Shown here in pieces: positions 52,101 to 60,172 of a DNA stretch of 64,000 nucleotides (positions within the stretch are counted from its first letter, which is position 1; each line of letters opens with the position of its first letter). The DNA comes from Actinoplanes sandaracinus (GTDB taxonomy: Bacteria; Actinomycetota; Actinomycetes; Mycobacteriales; Micromonosporaceae), in the NCBI RefSeq assembly GCF_030009775.1, contig NZ_JASCTH010000010.1, positions 165,266-229,265 of the forward strand, given 5' to 3'. The notes beneath the pieces are model-generated. The model had not been told where the DNA came from. It saw only the letters and a program-made list of their open reading frames with translations, and made no database searches. The translations under genes were made by a program, and so were the position numbers.

Positions 52101-53220
52101 CCGCTACAGCCTCGTCGCCGGGCCGGGGGACTGGCGGCGGGCCGGTTTCGTCCGGGCCGGGCAGGAGTCGAACCATCCCCTCGTCGCCGAGCCGGTCGCG
52201 AACGCGCCGGGCGACCTGCCGCCGCGAGTGTCGCTCGGTTCGGTGGAGCCGCCGTCCGCCGTTCTCACCACCCTCAAACCGCTCGGCGACCGGGTCATGG
52301 CCCGGGTGTACGAATCCACCGGCGCCGCGGCACGGGCCCGGATCCGGCTGCACGGCGGGCTGCGGGACGCCACCCTGGCGAACGTCCTCGGCTCGCCGTC
52401 GGGAGCGGCGGAGACCTCCGGCGGCGACGTCGTCGTCGACCTGGCGCCGGCCGACATCGTGACCGTCGCCGCCCGGCCAGCGACGGCCCTCGCCGGCCCG
52501 GCCACGCCGGCGGGCGAACCGGTCCAGCCCGTCTTCACCCGGTACTGGCTGCACAACAAGGGCCCGGCGCCGCTCGGCAACCTGCCGGTGAGCGTCCACG
52601 TCCACCCGACGGCCGCGACCCTTCCGGCGACCGTACGGGTCACGGTCAGCTCCAGCACCGTCGCCACCACCGGAGCGGTCGTGCTGGACGTGCCGCCGGG
52701 CCTGACGGCCGACCCCGCCGGGCCGTTCGCGTACGACCTGCCGGCCGGCGGGCACCAGCACTTCGACCTGCGCGTGACCGGCTCGGCGGCCGGGCCGCAC
52801 CACCTCGCCGCCCGCATCCGCGACCCGCACGGTCAGCTGCTGGAGGACGCCGTCGCCCTGACGGCGGCGCCGTCCGGCCCGGCCGTGCTCGACGCGGAGC
52901 TGTCCCCGCCCGCCGTGACCGTCGCCCCCGGCCGGACCGGCCGCCTGCTGTTGCGCCTGCACAACCCCGGCAGCGGCCCGCTGCGCGGCGAGGCGCAACT
53001 GCTCTCGCCGTACGGAACGTGGGGCGACACCGGCGACGAGCTCGCGGTGCGGCCGTGGATCCAGGGTTACGACCTGCCCGCGAGCGCGACCACGACGCTC
53101 GAGTTCACCGTGCGGGCGGCGGCGACCGCCCGTCCCGGCGGCCGGTGGTGGGCCCTGGCCCGGGTCACCGCCCTGGGCGAGGTCACCTACACCGCCTCAG
53201 TGCCCCTGGAGATCAGCTGA
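49153..53220 (+). CDS. GH38-family alpha-mannosidase, large multidomain
   Basis: A 1355-residue glycoside hydrolase. A beta-type N-terminal domain (1-105) precedes the catalytic domain: SHFHYDPVWWNTQ supplies zinc ligands His113 and Asp117 area, and WMLDVFGHDPAF holds the probable nucleophile Asp247. The middle domain includes HHDAVTGTESDQ (465-476), a GH38 hallmark, followed by beta-sandwich domains and a C-terminal NEW3-type repeat region (about 1130-1355). There is no signal peptide, so it probably acts in the cytoplasm on imported mannosides. It is longer than typical bacterial GH38 enzymes. Confidence 0.92.
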   Translation: MRITAIEGTDLFLGPAAAPRQVVRVTVTATAATEPLRVRVEGPTVRTPEAATTPALAAGEQQTVEVGVHVAAPAGEGSPHRVTAILDTADGPVTADGEIRAAATGWTMWMVSHFHYDPVWWNTQRGFTELWQQLPDVPKADKLRPPFVRTAFDLVRAHIDAARHDDDYRFVLAEIDYLKPYWDVFPDDRADLRRMLREGRVELVGGMYNEPNTNLTHPESTIRNTELGVAYQRDVLGGDPKTAWMLDVFGHDPAFPGLMADAGLTSNSWARGPFHHIGPRRHTGDITRMQFPSEFEWISPSGRGLLTAYMANHYVAGWDVERKETLEEALAEAYHQYRELRKVAATRNVMLPVGHDHNIPSRWCTEIHREWARRYVWPRFTMGLPRDFFAAVLAESPRLSPQTRDMNPVYTGKDVSYIDTKQAQRAIETIVLDAERLGTLAALLGTGYPADALDKAWRLLAYGAHHDAVTGTESDQVYLDLLAGWREAYELGVTARRTAIGALAARADTSGAGQAVLVANPLSWQRDGITRIDLDYPAPGPRTLTVSGPSGAPVPAVAETLTRHPDGTIATATLSAAVRDVPALGYQVLHINPGDDAPVTVWRDTPGAPVIANDTFEVRADPSRGGALTSIVDLRTGRQLLRPGGLGGELAVQEEYAEHPHWGEGPWHLLPKGPGRGLDGRPAEVRVSHSAIGSRLVSVTGIDDLRITREVLLPHGADRIEFRTHVDGSIGQDRLLRVRFDLDLPGALPVSEVGFAAIGRCFGFPDADAAENLWTLDNPAHTWAGLSATVRLQFDGGARIAIGVAEVISDDDIRDLLIALVRQGVTATGTRPDGHRYGDLDVDSNLPDVRIVIGENAFAASVLAAAGPEYPALLAATGRVFVPAAGDGLPVLVVASGGLPALIADLDDAVIRVPQTVTAAFADYSAALVNHGTPGFVASRDGSLYLSLMRACTGWPSGVWIDGPRRTVPDGSGFALQHWTHTFRYSLVAGPGDWRRAGFVRAGQESNHPLVAEPVANAPGDLPPRVSLGSVEPPSAVLTTLKPLGDRVMARVYESTGAAARARIRLHGGLRDATLANVLGSPSGAAETSGGDVVVDLAPADIVTVAARPATALAGPATPAGEPVQPVFTRYWLHNKGPAPLGNLPVSVHVHPTAATLPATVRVTVSSSTVATTGAVVLDVPPGLTADPAGPFAYDLPAGGHQHFDLRVTGSAAGPHHLAARIRDPHGQLLEDAVALTAAPSGPAVLDAELSPPAVTVAPGRTGRLLLRLHNPGSGPLRGEAQLLSPYGTWGDTGDELAVRPWIQGYDLPASATTTLEFTVRAAATARPGGRWWALARVTALGEVTYTASVPLEIS

Positions 53221-53273
53221 CCGGCCGCCGGTCCCCAGTGGCCGGTTTCCGGCGGCTGGGGACCGGCGGCCGG
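53221..53273. terminator. 18-bp stem bidirectional terminator
   Basis: CCGGCCGCCGGTCCCCAG (53221-53238) pairs perfectly with CTGGGGACCGGCGGCCGG (53256-53273) around 17 bases, starting right after the GH38 stop and facing the converging metalloprotease gene. Confidence 0.9.
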
Positions 53274-53297
53274 GCGCCGTCGCCCCGGCACACGGTC

Positions 53298-54197
53298 TCA
53301 CTGGACCAGCGTGACCGAATCCCACGGTGGGCCGTAGAGCTTCTGCGCGCCCTCCCGGTCGACCTCGGTGATCTTGAGGTCGGGTGAGCCGACGCCACCG
53401 CAGAAGTAGTGCATGACCGATTTCGGGTCGTACGCCGTCAGGTCGACCGTGTCGGCGAGCGGCTCATTGGGGCACACCGCGGGGGCGTTGCTGCGGATGT
53501 GCTCGTGCCTGAAGCCCAGGACGTGGCCGAGCTCGTGGCGCAGCACGCCCACCCGGTCGAAGGTCAGATCCTCGGCGAAGTACGACGGGTCGATCAGCAC
53601 GCGGCGACGGTCCGGGGGATAGGTCGGGAAGAAGGCCGCGGCGATGAACTGGGCGCCCGCGTCGATGTATCGGACGCTGAACACGAGGGAGGGGTCGATG
53701 TCGCTCGCCGGGGTGGACGGGTCGGGGTGGCCGTCGTGCAGTGGCATGTACGCGAAGTCGACGCCGCAGGTGGCCTCCCATGCCGCGGCGGCCGCGGCCA
53801 TGTTGTCGCGGACCTTCTCGTACTGCTGCTGGTCGGGGAAGCTGGCGCGGATCACGCAGTAACCCAGGACCCGATCGGGGGCCCAGCGGACGACACGGTT
53901 GCCGGCGGCGATGCCCACCAGCGCCGGCGCGGGCTCGATGGCGGCGGAGGTGTTCGGGGAGACGAGGGCGTCTCCCTGGCTCTGGGCCTTCTGTAACGCG
54001 TAGATGGTGAGCTCGTCCTCGTCGAAGAGCAGGTCGCCTTCGAGCACGTAGTAGGACCGCTCGCCGTCCAGTATGACGCGGCGGCAGCGTTCCTCCAGTT
54101 GAGCGTAGGTTTGCGTGCGCTGGGCGGCCTGCCGTAGCTCCGGGGTCTCCGCCAGGATCTGGGCCGCGAGGGTGGTGGGTGCAACCTGACTAAGCAT
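53298..54197 (-). CDS. metzincin metalloprotease without signal peptide
   Basis: A 299-residue zinc protease. The motif HELGHVLGFRHEH (221-233) gives three His ligands and the catalytic Glu, and SVMHY (260-264) is the Met-turn, so it is a metzincin (M10/M12/M57-like). An N-terminal domain of about 95 residues with many Gln and acidic residues (AAQRTQTYAQLEERCRRVIL) precedes it. No Sec or Tat signal is visible, so it is cytoplasmic or uses another route. It is divergent from a small acidic protein gene across 56 bases. Confidence 0.88.
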   Translation of the reverse strand: MLSQVAPTTLAAQILAETPELRQAAQRTQTYAQLEERCRRVILDGERSYYVLEGDLLFDEDELTIYALQKAQSQGDALVSPNTSAAIEPAPALVGIAAGNRVVRWAPDRVLGYCVIRASFPDQQQYEKVRDNMAAAAAAWEATCGVDFAYMPLHDGHPDPSTPASDIDPSLVFSVRYIDAGAQFIAAAFFPTYPPDRRRVLIDPSYFAEDLTFDRVGVLRHELGHVLGFRHEHIRSNAPAVCPNEPLADTVDLTAYDPKSVMHYFCGGVGSPDLKITEVDREGAQKLYGPPWDSVTLVQ

Positions 54198-54253
54198 TGA
54201 GAAGGCCTCTTTCCAGACTCAACTTGCGTTTCGCATGACGTAATGTCTTGTAT

Positions 54254-54430
54254 ATGTCTAAATCACCGGAACCGGCCGACCAGCGCGCCGATGACGATCC
54301 CGAGTTCCTCGCCTGGAGGGCGCAGCTTCCCTCGTTCGAGATGGACGGGGAGCGGCTCTATCTCCCGACCGGCGACGTCCCCATGGACGAGGAGCAGATC
54401 AGGCAGATGTGGAATCGGCGGCAGCCGTAG
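54254..54430 (+). CDS. 58-residue acidic small protein
   Basis: A small protein beginning MSKSPEPADQRADDDPEFLA, with LPSFEMDGERLYLPTGDVPM and a final MDEEQIRQMWNRRQP helix. It is strongly acidic with no membrane segment. The ATG at 54254 lies 56 bases from the divergent metzincin start, and its 3' end overlaps the end of the converging kinase gene by 32 bases. It could be a partner, substrate or inhibitor of the metzincin; this is speculation. No family is recognised. Confidence 0.6.
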   Translation: MSKSPEPADQRADDDPEFLAWRAQLPSFEMDGERLYLPTGDVPMDEEQIRQMWNRRQP

Positions 54431-55619
54431 CGGCCTCGTCCGCGGCCGTCGGTGACTGCCGTGCCACCGGGAGCAGCGCGTGCACGAGGAACCCGGTCGA
54501 GAGCGGGCAGGCCTGCAGGGTGCCACCGACGATGGTGACCCGTTCCCGTAGGCCGAGCAGCCCATGCCCGGTGGAGAGCCCGCGCCCGGCTTTCCGGTGT
54601 GGCGCGGCGGGCGCCCGGTCCTCGATCGTCACCGCCAGATGCCCGCCGTTCCAGACCAGGCGAACCTCGGCCGCGGCCCCCTCGCCGGCGTGTTTCATGA
54701 CGTTGGTGAGCCCCTCCTGGACCAGCCGGTAGGCGGTGAGCCCGACGCTCGAGTCCACGCGGACCGGGGTGCCCTCCACCGCGTAACTCACCGCCAGCCC
54801 GGTCGCCCTGATCGTCTCGATGAGCGCTGGGATCTCCTCGGTACCCGGGCAGACGGAGCTCGCGCTCGCAACCTCGTCTCCGGCCGCCGACCGGAGTAGG
54901 CAAAGCAGCCTGCGCAGCTCGTCCATGGACTGCACACCCACGTTGTGGATGATGTCCAGCGCGCCGGCCACCTCAGCCTGTTTCGCGGGGAAGACGGCCC
55001 GGGCGCCCGCGGCCTGGATGACCATGACATTGACCGCGTGGGAGACGATGTCGTGCAGTTCCCGCGCGATCCGGAGCCGTTCCGCGCGCAGGGCCTGCTC
55101 CGTGGCGATGTGCTCAGCTTCCATACGGGCAGCTCGAAGATCCGAACGCCGCAGGATGTATCCCAACCACCAGGCGACGGATCCGATCATCACGATCATG
55201 AGCATCTGGAGCAGAAGCTCCATCCTGTCGATAGCCGACAGGGAGGAGGGGACACCTAATGCGACGAAGGTGAGGAACAGCCCGGACACCGACCACATCA
55301 GGCCGCGGCGTACGGCTACGGCATGCAGAGCCACCAGGGCGCCCATGAAAGGCGTGTAGAACATCATGACCGCCCCTGCCCCGCCGGCCCAAAGCACCTG
55401 GACACCCAAGACCGACATCGGGTACCGCCGCCGCAGCACGAGCGTTGCGAACACGGCGCAGCTGACCACCGGGATTAGCCAGTTCGGGGCCTGGCCCCCG
55501 AAGCGCAGGTCGTTGTCGTTGCTCCAAATGAGCAGGTCGACGAACCACGCCCCAGGCACCACCAGAACCTCGAGCGACCACGCCCGCCAGATCGTTCGTC
55601 TCTGCGGCCCTCTACGCAT
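54399..55619 (-). CDS. NarL-type sensor histidine kinase
   Basis: A 406-residue kinase. The N-terminal 150 residues have about five membrane helices and little outside the membrane, as in DesK-like sensors. The HisKA_3 box is RIARELHDIVSHAVNVMVIQ with the phospho-accepting His; the N box is QEGLTNVMKHAGE and the G box GHGLLGLRERV. It is translated just after the 158-residue protein at 55612, with eight bases of overlap, and is divergent from the response regulator at 56254, its likely partner. Confidence 0.9.
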   Translation of the reverse strand: MRRGPQRRTIWRAWSLEVLVVPGAWFVDLLIWSNDNDLRFGGQAPNWLIPVVSCAVFATLVLRRRYPMSVLGVQVLWAGGAGAVMMFYTPFMGALVALHAVAVRRGLMWSVSGLFLTFVALGVPSSLSAIDRMELLLQMLMIVMIGSVAWWLGYILRRSDLRAARMEAEHIATEQALRAERLRIARELHDIVSHAVNVMVIQAAGARAVFPAKQAEVAGALDIIHNVGVQSMDELRRLLCLLRSAAGDEVASASSVCPGTEEIPALIETIRATGLAVSYAVEGTPVRVDSSVGLTAYRLVQEGLTNVMKHAGEGAAAEVRLVWNGGHLAVTIEDRAPAAPHRKAGRGLSTGHGLLGLRERVTIVGGTLQACPLSTGFLVHALLPVARQSPTAADEAATAAADSTSA

Positions 55620-56088
55620 GGCATGCCCTGTGGTCCTTGCACGAGCAACCCAGCCGGCCGAAGAGGAAACACCACACGCGGGCGTCAGCGTCGGAGTTCT
55701 CCGGCAGCCCCGACCGATCCGCCCACGCCTGCACTGCGGCCTCTAGCCAGGTCTCGGACGGAACCGGCACCTCCGCCACCGACGTCTCCGGGACCAGCTC
55801 CAGCACGAGCAGCGGCACCCCGGTGTCTCCCACCCGCACCGGCGTAGCGGCGACGACCCGCGCGGTGGAGACCGTCTTCCCGTCGATTCGAGCGGGCCCG
55901 CTGAGGACCCAACACGAGCCGCCACCCTCGATCAGCTTCTCACCGCCGTCCGGTGCGAGCATCACGGCGACCCGCGGTGTCACCAAAGTGGCGAACCCGA
56001 TGTGCTGACCTCCGAGAAATCCTTCCGTGCGGCGCCGCACCGACGCGTATACAGCAGTTCCGAACGATTCGTCGCTTCCAGTAGTCAT
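55612..56088 (-). CDS. hypothetical protein, possibly trypsin-like fold without triad
   Basis: A 158-residue protein upstream of the kinase in the same transcript. GFLGGQHIGFATLVTPRVAV and GPARIDGKTVSTARVVAATP look like the barrel strands of a chymotrypsin-fold protein, but no His/Asp/Ser triad can be placed. The C-terminus is Cys-rich (LGCSCKDHRACHA). No signal peptide is present. A role as kinase accessory or input protein is suggested only by the eight-base gene overlap. Confidence 0.7.
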   Translation of the reverse strand: MTTGSDESFGTAVYASVRRRTEGFLGGQHIGFATLVTPRVAVMLAPDGGEKLIEGGGSCWVLSGPARIDGKTVSTARVVAATPVRVGDTGVPLLVLELVPETSVAEVPVPSETWLEAAVQAWADRSGLPENSDADARVWCFLFGRLGCSCKDHRACHA

Positions 56089-56161
56089 GTGAATATAATC
56101 CCGGTACGCCCATATCCTGCGCAGCGGTCCAGCGCGGTATCCGGGATGCCCCCGAGTACAT

Positions 56162-56213
56162 CCGTAGCGGTACCGCTACGGGTTGACCCCCAGCTTGGCC
56201 GGCACCGCTACGG
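56162..56213. promoter_or_regulatory. 20-bp palindromic operator and half-site before the response regulator
   Basis: CCGTAGCGGTACCGCTACGG (56162-56181) is a perfect palindrome, and ACCGCTACGG is repeated as a half-site at 56204-56213, in the intergenic region between the kinase-operon start (56088) and the response regulator (56254). It is the likely site of an autoregulating DNA-binding protein, perhaps the regulator itself. Confidence 0.72.
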
Positions 56214-56253
56214 AAGGGTGCCCGGACCGCCGCCGGGCCAGCACAATATCCCC

Positions 56254-56973
56254 ATGAATCATCTGAAAACAGACGGCCCCTCGGCGGGCGGCATCCGGGT
56301 GATGCTCGCCGACGACCAGGCCCTCATCCGCAGCGGCCTGCAGATGCTGCTCTCCGTGCACCCCGGCATCGAGGTCGTCGGTGAGGCGAACGACGGCGCC
56401 GAAGCCGTCGACCTGGCACGCCGTCTGCAGCCCGATGTCGTGGTCATGGACGTCGGCATGCCCGGCACGGACGGTGTGGCGGCGACCCGGCAGATCACCG
56501 CCGACGCCTTCACCGAGGACCCCGGTCACACCATCAAGGTGATCATCCTGACCGGGCTGGGCTCCGCGCCCGAGGACGTCTTCGCCGCGCTGCGCGCCGG
56601 CGCCTCGGGATATCTGCTGAAGGACGCCGCCCCGACCGAGCTGGCCGCCGCCATCGAGTCGGTGGCGGGCGGACTGGCCTACCTCGCGCCCACCGTGACA
56701 CCGGGCGTGATCGCGGACATCGCCAGCCGGTCCGGCCCGGTCCGCCCGGTCGTCGGCATCGTCGACCGGCTCACGCCCCGCGAGCGGGAGATCCTGATCC
56801 ACATGGCGCACGGGCTGGGCAACGACGAGATCGCGAAGACCCTCTTCCTCTCGGTCGCCACGGTGAAGACGCACGTCTGCCGGATCATCATGAAGCTGGA
56901 GGTCACCGGTCGTACCCAGGCGGTGGTGGTGGCCTATCAGAGCCGCCTCGTCGAGCCGGGCGAGTCGGCATGA
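56254..56973 (+). CDS. NarL/FixJ-family response regulator
   Basis: A 239-residue regulator. The receiver (about 13-130) has LADDQALIRSGLQMLL, the phospho-acceptor Asp in VVVMDVGMPGTDG, and the switch Lys in GYLLKDAAP. A LuxR-type helix-turn-helix (about 170-230) has RLTPREREILIHMAHGLGND and LFLSVATVKTHVCRIIMKLE. It is divergent from the kinase and presumably receives phosphate from it. A perfect palindrome lies in its promoter. Confidence 0.93.
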   Translation: MNHLKTDGPSAGGIRVMLADDQALIRSGLQMLLSVHPGIEVVGEANDGAEAVDLARRLQPDVVVMDVGMPGTDGVAATRQITADAFTEDPGHTIKVIILTGLGSAPEDVFAALRAGASGYLLKDAAPTELAAAIESVAGGLAYLAPTVTPGVIADIASRSGPVRPVVGIVDRLTPREREILIHMAHGLGNDEIAKTLFLSVATVKTHVCRIIMKLEVTGRTQAVVVAYQSRLVEPGESA

Positions 56974-57012
56974 CGACCGGCCGCCCGCCATGTCGTGGCG
57001 AGCGGCCGGTCG
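56974..57012. terminator. bidirectional terminator with extended stem
   Basis: CGACCGGCCGC (56974-56984) pairs with GCGGCCGGTCG (57002-57012). CGCCA and TGGCG continue the stem inside, after one mismatch, leaving a five-base loop. It separates the converging response regulator and peroxidase genes. Confidence 0.85.
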
Positions 57013-57026
57013 CGGTCGGCGGCGGG

Positions 57027-58490
57027 TCAGGACGCCGGGCCGGTGACCTCGTCGAGGCCGAAGCCGGTGAAGGCGATCAGGTCGGGCATGGTGAAGTCGC
57101 CCGCCACGGCGGACGGCAGGAACGGCCGCCACCCGGGTTCGACCCGCAGGTACGAGCCCGGGTCCTGGGAGAGCAGCCCGAGGATCACCTCGGCGACGAT
57201 CCGGCCGCCGGCGGGCCCGAGGTGGCGGCCCTCCGCGATCAGCCGCGCCTCGCGGAGCAGGTAGTACCACAACGGCGCCGGGCCGGGCTCCGGCAGTTCC
57301 AGCTCCGCCGCGGTGAGCACCGGCAGTCCCATCAGCCGTGCCACGTCCTGCCCGGAGGGCAGCCCCAGGCGGACGCCGCGGGTGAGGTTGCGCAACGCGA
57401 GGTTGCGGGTGCCGCTGGCCACCTGCTCCGGCGGCATGTTCAGCAGCGGCGGCGCGAGCCGGGTGTCGATGAGGCGGGCGGGCTGCACCAGCGCCGGGTC
57501 CGCTCCGGCCAGCGGGAACAACCGGCGCCACTCGATCTGCCAGTGCGGCGGCAGCTGCCGGAATCCACCGAAGTGGGCGAGCGGCTCCGCACGACTCGAC
57601 GCGCTGGTGAAGATCGGCAGACCGCTGACGAACGTGTTCAGCGAATAGCGGGCACGAACCATCGAGTGGCCGAAGCGATATGCCGCCACCGAGAACTCGA
57701 CCGGCATGAACGCGTCGTTGCGCCACCGGAAGAACCGCAACCGGACCTGCTCCACCGGCCGGCCGCCGCCGATCAGCGGCTCCTCGCGCAGCACGTCACC
57801 GAGCGTGGCGTCACCGACGATCCGGCGCAGGAAGTCGTGCACGACCAGCCACTGGTAGTGCCAGCGGACGATCCGCTGCGCCGTGGTGAACCGGGTCTCG
57901 TCCGGCCGCGCCTGCTCGGGGAACTCGTCCAGCCGATCGATGACCTGGTTGTGGAACAGCTGCATGGTCAGATGGAGTTGGCTGACGAAGACGTTCTCGT
58001 CGTTGCGCGGGTCGCCGATCAGCGCGACCTGCTGCTCGTTGCGGGGTAGGTCCAGCTCGTCGTCGTGCCGTCCGACCAGCAGCCGGCCGGGCGCGTCGAA
58101 GTCATAGAGGTACGGCTGGTCGGCCGGGCCCCGGCCGTACACGTTGTCCAGATCGAAGCGCGGGGACCGGAAGTCGACGAGCGCGTCCGGATCGGCCTGC
58201 CGGGTCAGGCTGGAGACCGGGTCGAAGGTCAGGTCGTGGTCGACGAACTGACCGAGGTAGGTGTAGCCGGACGGGATCCGGTCGTTGTCACCGGCCGGGT
58301 CTCGCGCGTCCACCTCCGCCATCACCCCGGCGACGGCGTCGAGCTGACCGTCGGAGAGGTGCAGCGCGGGCAGGTGCGGGAACATCCGCCCGAAGCGGCC
58401 CTGCGGCAGCCGGGACCCGGGCAGCTGCCGGAGGCCGCGCAGTTCGTGGCGTCCGTGCCCGCTGGCGGCAGGCGTGCTCACATCATTCAT
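57027..58490 (-). CDS. animal-type heme peroxidase
   Basis: A 487-residue protein of the peroxidase-cyclooxygenase (animal heme peroxidase) superfamily. The distal region GQFVDHDLTFDP carries the conserved His with the adjacent Asp; VSQLHLTMQLFHNQVIDRLD and the region EFSVAAYRFGHSMVRARYSL carries the proximal heme His. LTRGVRLGLPSGQDVARLMG is another family mark. No signal peptide is seen. ATG 58490 follows GGGGGA; an upstream ATG at 58520 is less well supported. It is divergent from the AfsA-like operon, with shared palindromic motifs between them. Confidence 0.88.
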   Translation of the reverse strand: MNDVSTPAASGHGRHELRGLRQLPGSRLPQGRFGRMFPHLPALHLSDGQLDAVAGVMAEVDARDPAGDNDRIPSGYTYLGQFVDHDLTFDPVSSLTRQADPDALVDFRSPRFDLDNVYGRGPADQPYLYDFDAPGRLLVGRHDDELDLPRNEQQVALIGDPRNDENVFVSQLHLTMQLFHNQVIDRLDEFPEQARPDETRFTTAQRIVRWHYQWLVVHDFLRRIVGDATLGDVLREEPLIGGGRPVEQVRLRFFRWRNDAFMPVEFSVAAYRFGHSMVRARYSLNTFVSGLPIFTSASSRAEPLAHFGGFRQLPPHWQIEWRRLFPLAGADPALVQPARLIDTRLAPPLLNMPPEQVASGTRNLALRNLTRGVRLGLPSGQDVARLMGLPVLTAAELELPEPGPAPLWYYLLREARLIAEGRHLGPAGGRIVAEVILGLLSQDPGSYLRVEPGWRPFLPSAVAGDFTMPDLIAFTGFGLDEVTGPAS

Positions 58491-58571
58491 GTCAATCCCC
58501 CGATGAGAAGTGGTTGCCATTCCATAATCGCCGCGGAAAGGCTCCGGGATCGTCCATCCGGCGCCGTCATC

Positions 58572-58621
58572 CGACGTAATACCGCAGCGGTACGTCGGGC
58601 CCTCGGATATACCGTCAGCGG
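58572..58621. promoter_or_regulatory. palindromic motif between peroxidase and AfsA-like genes
   Basis: CGACGTA (58572-58578) and TACGTCG (58591-58597) flank TACCGCAGCGG (58580-58590), forming a nested inverted repeat; a related TACCGTCAGCGG lies at 58610-58621. The TACCGC-NN-CGG core resembles TACCGCTACGG in the operator at 56162 and TACCGCGGCGG at 62101. Confidence 0.6.
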
Positions 58622-58685
58622 CGGTCGAAAGAGCGGGCCGTGGTCACGCACCATCGAATTCCACAACGACCACGGGGGATCGAAT

Positions 58686-59462
58686 ATGAATGAGATCTGG
58701 ATTGTCGGGGACCGTTTCGGCGCGTTCGCCGGGCACGACGGCGTGCTGACCCTGACCGGCTTCGTGCGCGGTCTGACGGCGATCGCCGCCGGCCGGGACC
58801 TGCTGCGGGTCCGGCTCGGCCAGGGCATCGGCGAGCACGAGCGGGCGTATCTGACCGAGGCCATCGAGCGGCACGGGCTGCGGGATCGCGTACGGGTCGC
58901 CGAGTCCCGGCCCACCGCCGCCGGCCGAGACCTCGTGCACAAGCATCGCCTCACGAACGTCCTGCTGGAGGACGTCCGCGAGGCCGACGGCGACCGGTTC
59001 CACGCCGGGCTGCGGGTCGCGAGCGACAACGAGCTGCTCCTGGACCACGAGAGCGGCGGGCACGTGCCCGGCATCGTGGTGGTGGAGGCCGCCCGGCAGA
59101 TGATCCTCGCGGCCATGGAACTGCGCTACTTCCGGCGGCTGCGCGAGGAGGGCCACCGCGGCGAGTGGGCGATGGTCTGGGACGACGTCGAGGTGCGTTT
59201 CGCCTCGTTCCTCTTCCCGCTCCCGGCCGAGGTGCACTGTGAGCTGGTCGACCCGGCGCCGGCCCGGATGATGGCCGACCGGGTGCGGTGCACCGCCCGC
59301 ATCGTGATCGTCCAGGCCGGTCGCGAGGCAGCCACCGCGCTGATCACCTGCACCGCCTTCGGCGCGGACCGGCTGGCGGCGGTGGAGCACCGCCGTGGGC
59401 TCCGGGCCGTGGCGGAGATCTCCACCGGCCCGGACGACGCCTCGACCGGGCTGGCCGCGTGA
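58686..59462 (+). CDS. AfsA-like hotdog-domain protein
   Basis: A 258-residue protein. Residues about 85-240 match one repeat of the A-factor synthase (AfsA) hotdog fold: LVHKHRLTNVLLEDVREADG, the DELLLDHESGGHVPGIVVVE-type core and a following helix ARQMILAAMEL. True AfsA proteins have two such repeats; here the first 80 residues (IWIVGDRFGAFAGHDGVLTL) are a different domain. AfsA condenses a beta-ketoacyl thioester with dihydroxyacetone phosphate to begin butyrolactone or furan signals. It is first in a tightly overlapping operon; GTGA links it to the HAD gene. Confidence 0.85.
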   Translation: MNEIWIVGDRFGAFAGHDGVLTLTGFVRGLTAIAAGRDLLRVRLGQGIGEHERAYLTEAIERHGLRDRVRVAESRPTAAGRDLVHKHRLTNVLLEDVREADGDRFHAGLRVASDNELLLDHESGGHVPGIVVVEAARQMILAAMELRYFRRLREEGHRGEWAMVWDDVEVRFASFLFPLPAEVHCELVDPAPARMMADRVRCTARIVIVQAGREAATALITCTAFGADRLAAVEHRRGLRAVAEISTGPDDASTGLAA

Positions 59463-60172
59463 GGCGCGCCGGGACTCGGCCGGTCGCGTTCTTCGACGTG
59501 GACGAGACCCTGATCGCCGTCAAGAGCATGTTCGACTTCCTGGACTACCACCGCCGCCACGGCGGCGCCGCCCGCCCGGTGCCGCCACTGCCCGCCGGGT
59601 GGCGCGGGTCGCGCACCGAGCTCAACCGGGCCTACTACCGCGGGTACGCGGGCGTCTCCTGGGCCCGCCTGCTGGAGGAGGGCCGACGATGGTACGCCGA
59701 CCTCTGCCGGCGGCCGCGCCCGTTCATCGCCGGCGGCCTCGACGCCCTGCACCGCCACCGGGCCGCCGGCCACGCCGTCGTCCTGGTCTCCGGCTCCTTC
59801 CTGCCCTGTCTCGGCCCGCTCGCCCGTCACCTCGGCGCCGACAGCCTCGTCTGCGCGCGCCCCGAGGTGACGGCCCTCGGCACGCTCACCGGTGAGATCC
59901 GGCGCCCGGTGATCGGGCCGGCGAAGGCCGCCGCCGCCGACCGGATCCTCGCCGAACGGCAGGTCCACCCGGACGACTGCTTCGCCTACGCCGACCACGC
60001 CAGTGACCTGGACCTGCTCGACGCCGTCGGGCATCCGCACGTGGTGGGCGACGACCCGGTGCTGCGCCGGCACGCCCGCGAGCGGGGCTGGCCGGTGCTC
60101 CCGGCCCATCTCGTTCCGGCGCCGCCCGCGACTTGCGGCCCCCACCTCGACCTGGAGGAGATGACCTCATGA
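59459..60172 (+). CDS. HAD-superfamily (HAD-IB) phosphatase
   Basis: A 237-residue HAD phosphatase of the SerB-like IB subgroup. All motifs are present: DVDETLI (I), VVLVSGS (II), the Lys in GPAKAAAADRIL (III) and YADHASDLDLLDAVG (IV). GTG 59459 overlaps the AfsA-like gene (GTGA), and the next gene overlaps by ATGA. In furan signal pathways a HAD phosphatase removes phosphate from the AfsA-type product, so this enzyme probably acts on the neighbour's product. Confidence 0.92.
   Translation: MRRAGTRPVAFFDVDETLIAVKSMFDFLDYHRRHGGAARPVPPLPAGWRGSRTELNRAYYRGYAGVSWARLLEEGRRWYADLCRRPRPFIAGGLDALHRHRAAGHAVVLVSGSFLPCLGPLARHLGADSLVCARPEVTALGTLTGEIRRPVIGPAKAAAADRILAERQVHPDDCFAYADHASDLDLLDAVGHPHVVGDDPVLRRHARERGWPVLPAHLVPAPPATCGPHLDLEEMTS

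Noticed and set aside
49087..52998. Very long open frame (1303 codons) on the minus strand
   Set aside because: It lies wholly antisense to the GH38 gene, whose motifs and domains are unambiguous. Its translation is low-complexity Gly/Arg/Asp/Val as expected from the mirror frame of GC-rich coding DNA.
60133..60168. Longer start for the KAS III gene
   Set aside because: Residues upstream of 60169 are encoded by the end of the HAD gene in another frame, and ATG 60169 gives the normal KAS III N-terminus with ATGA coupling.
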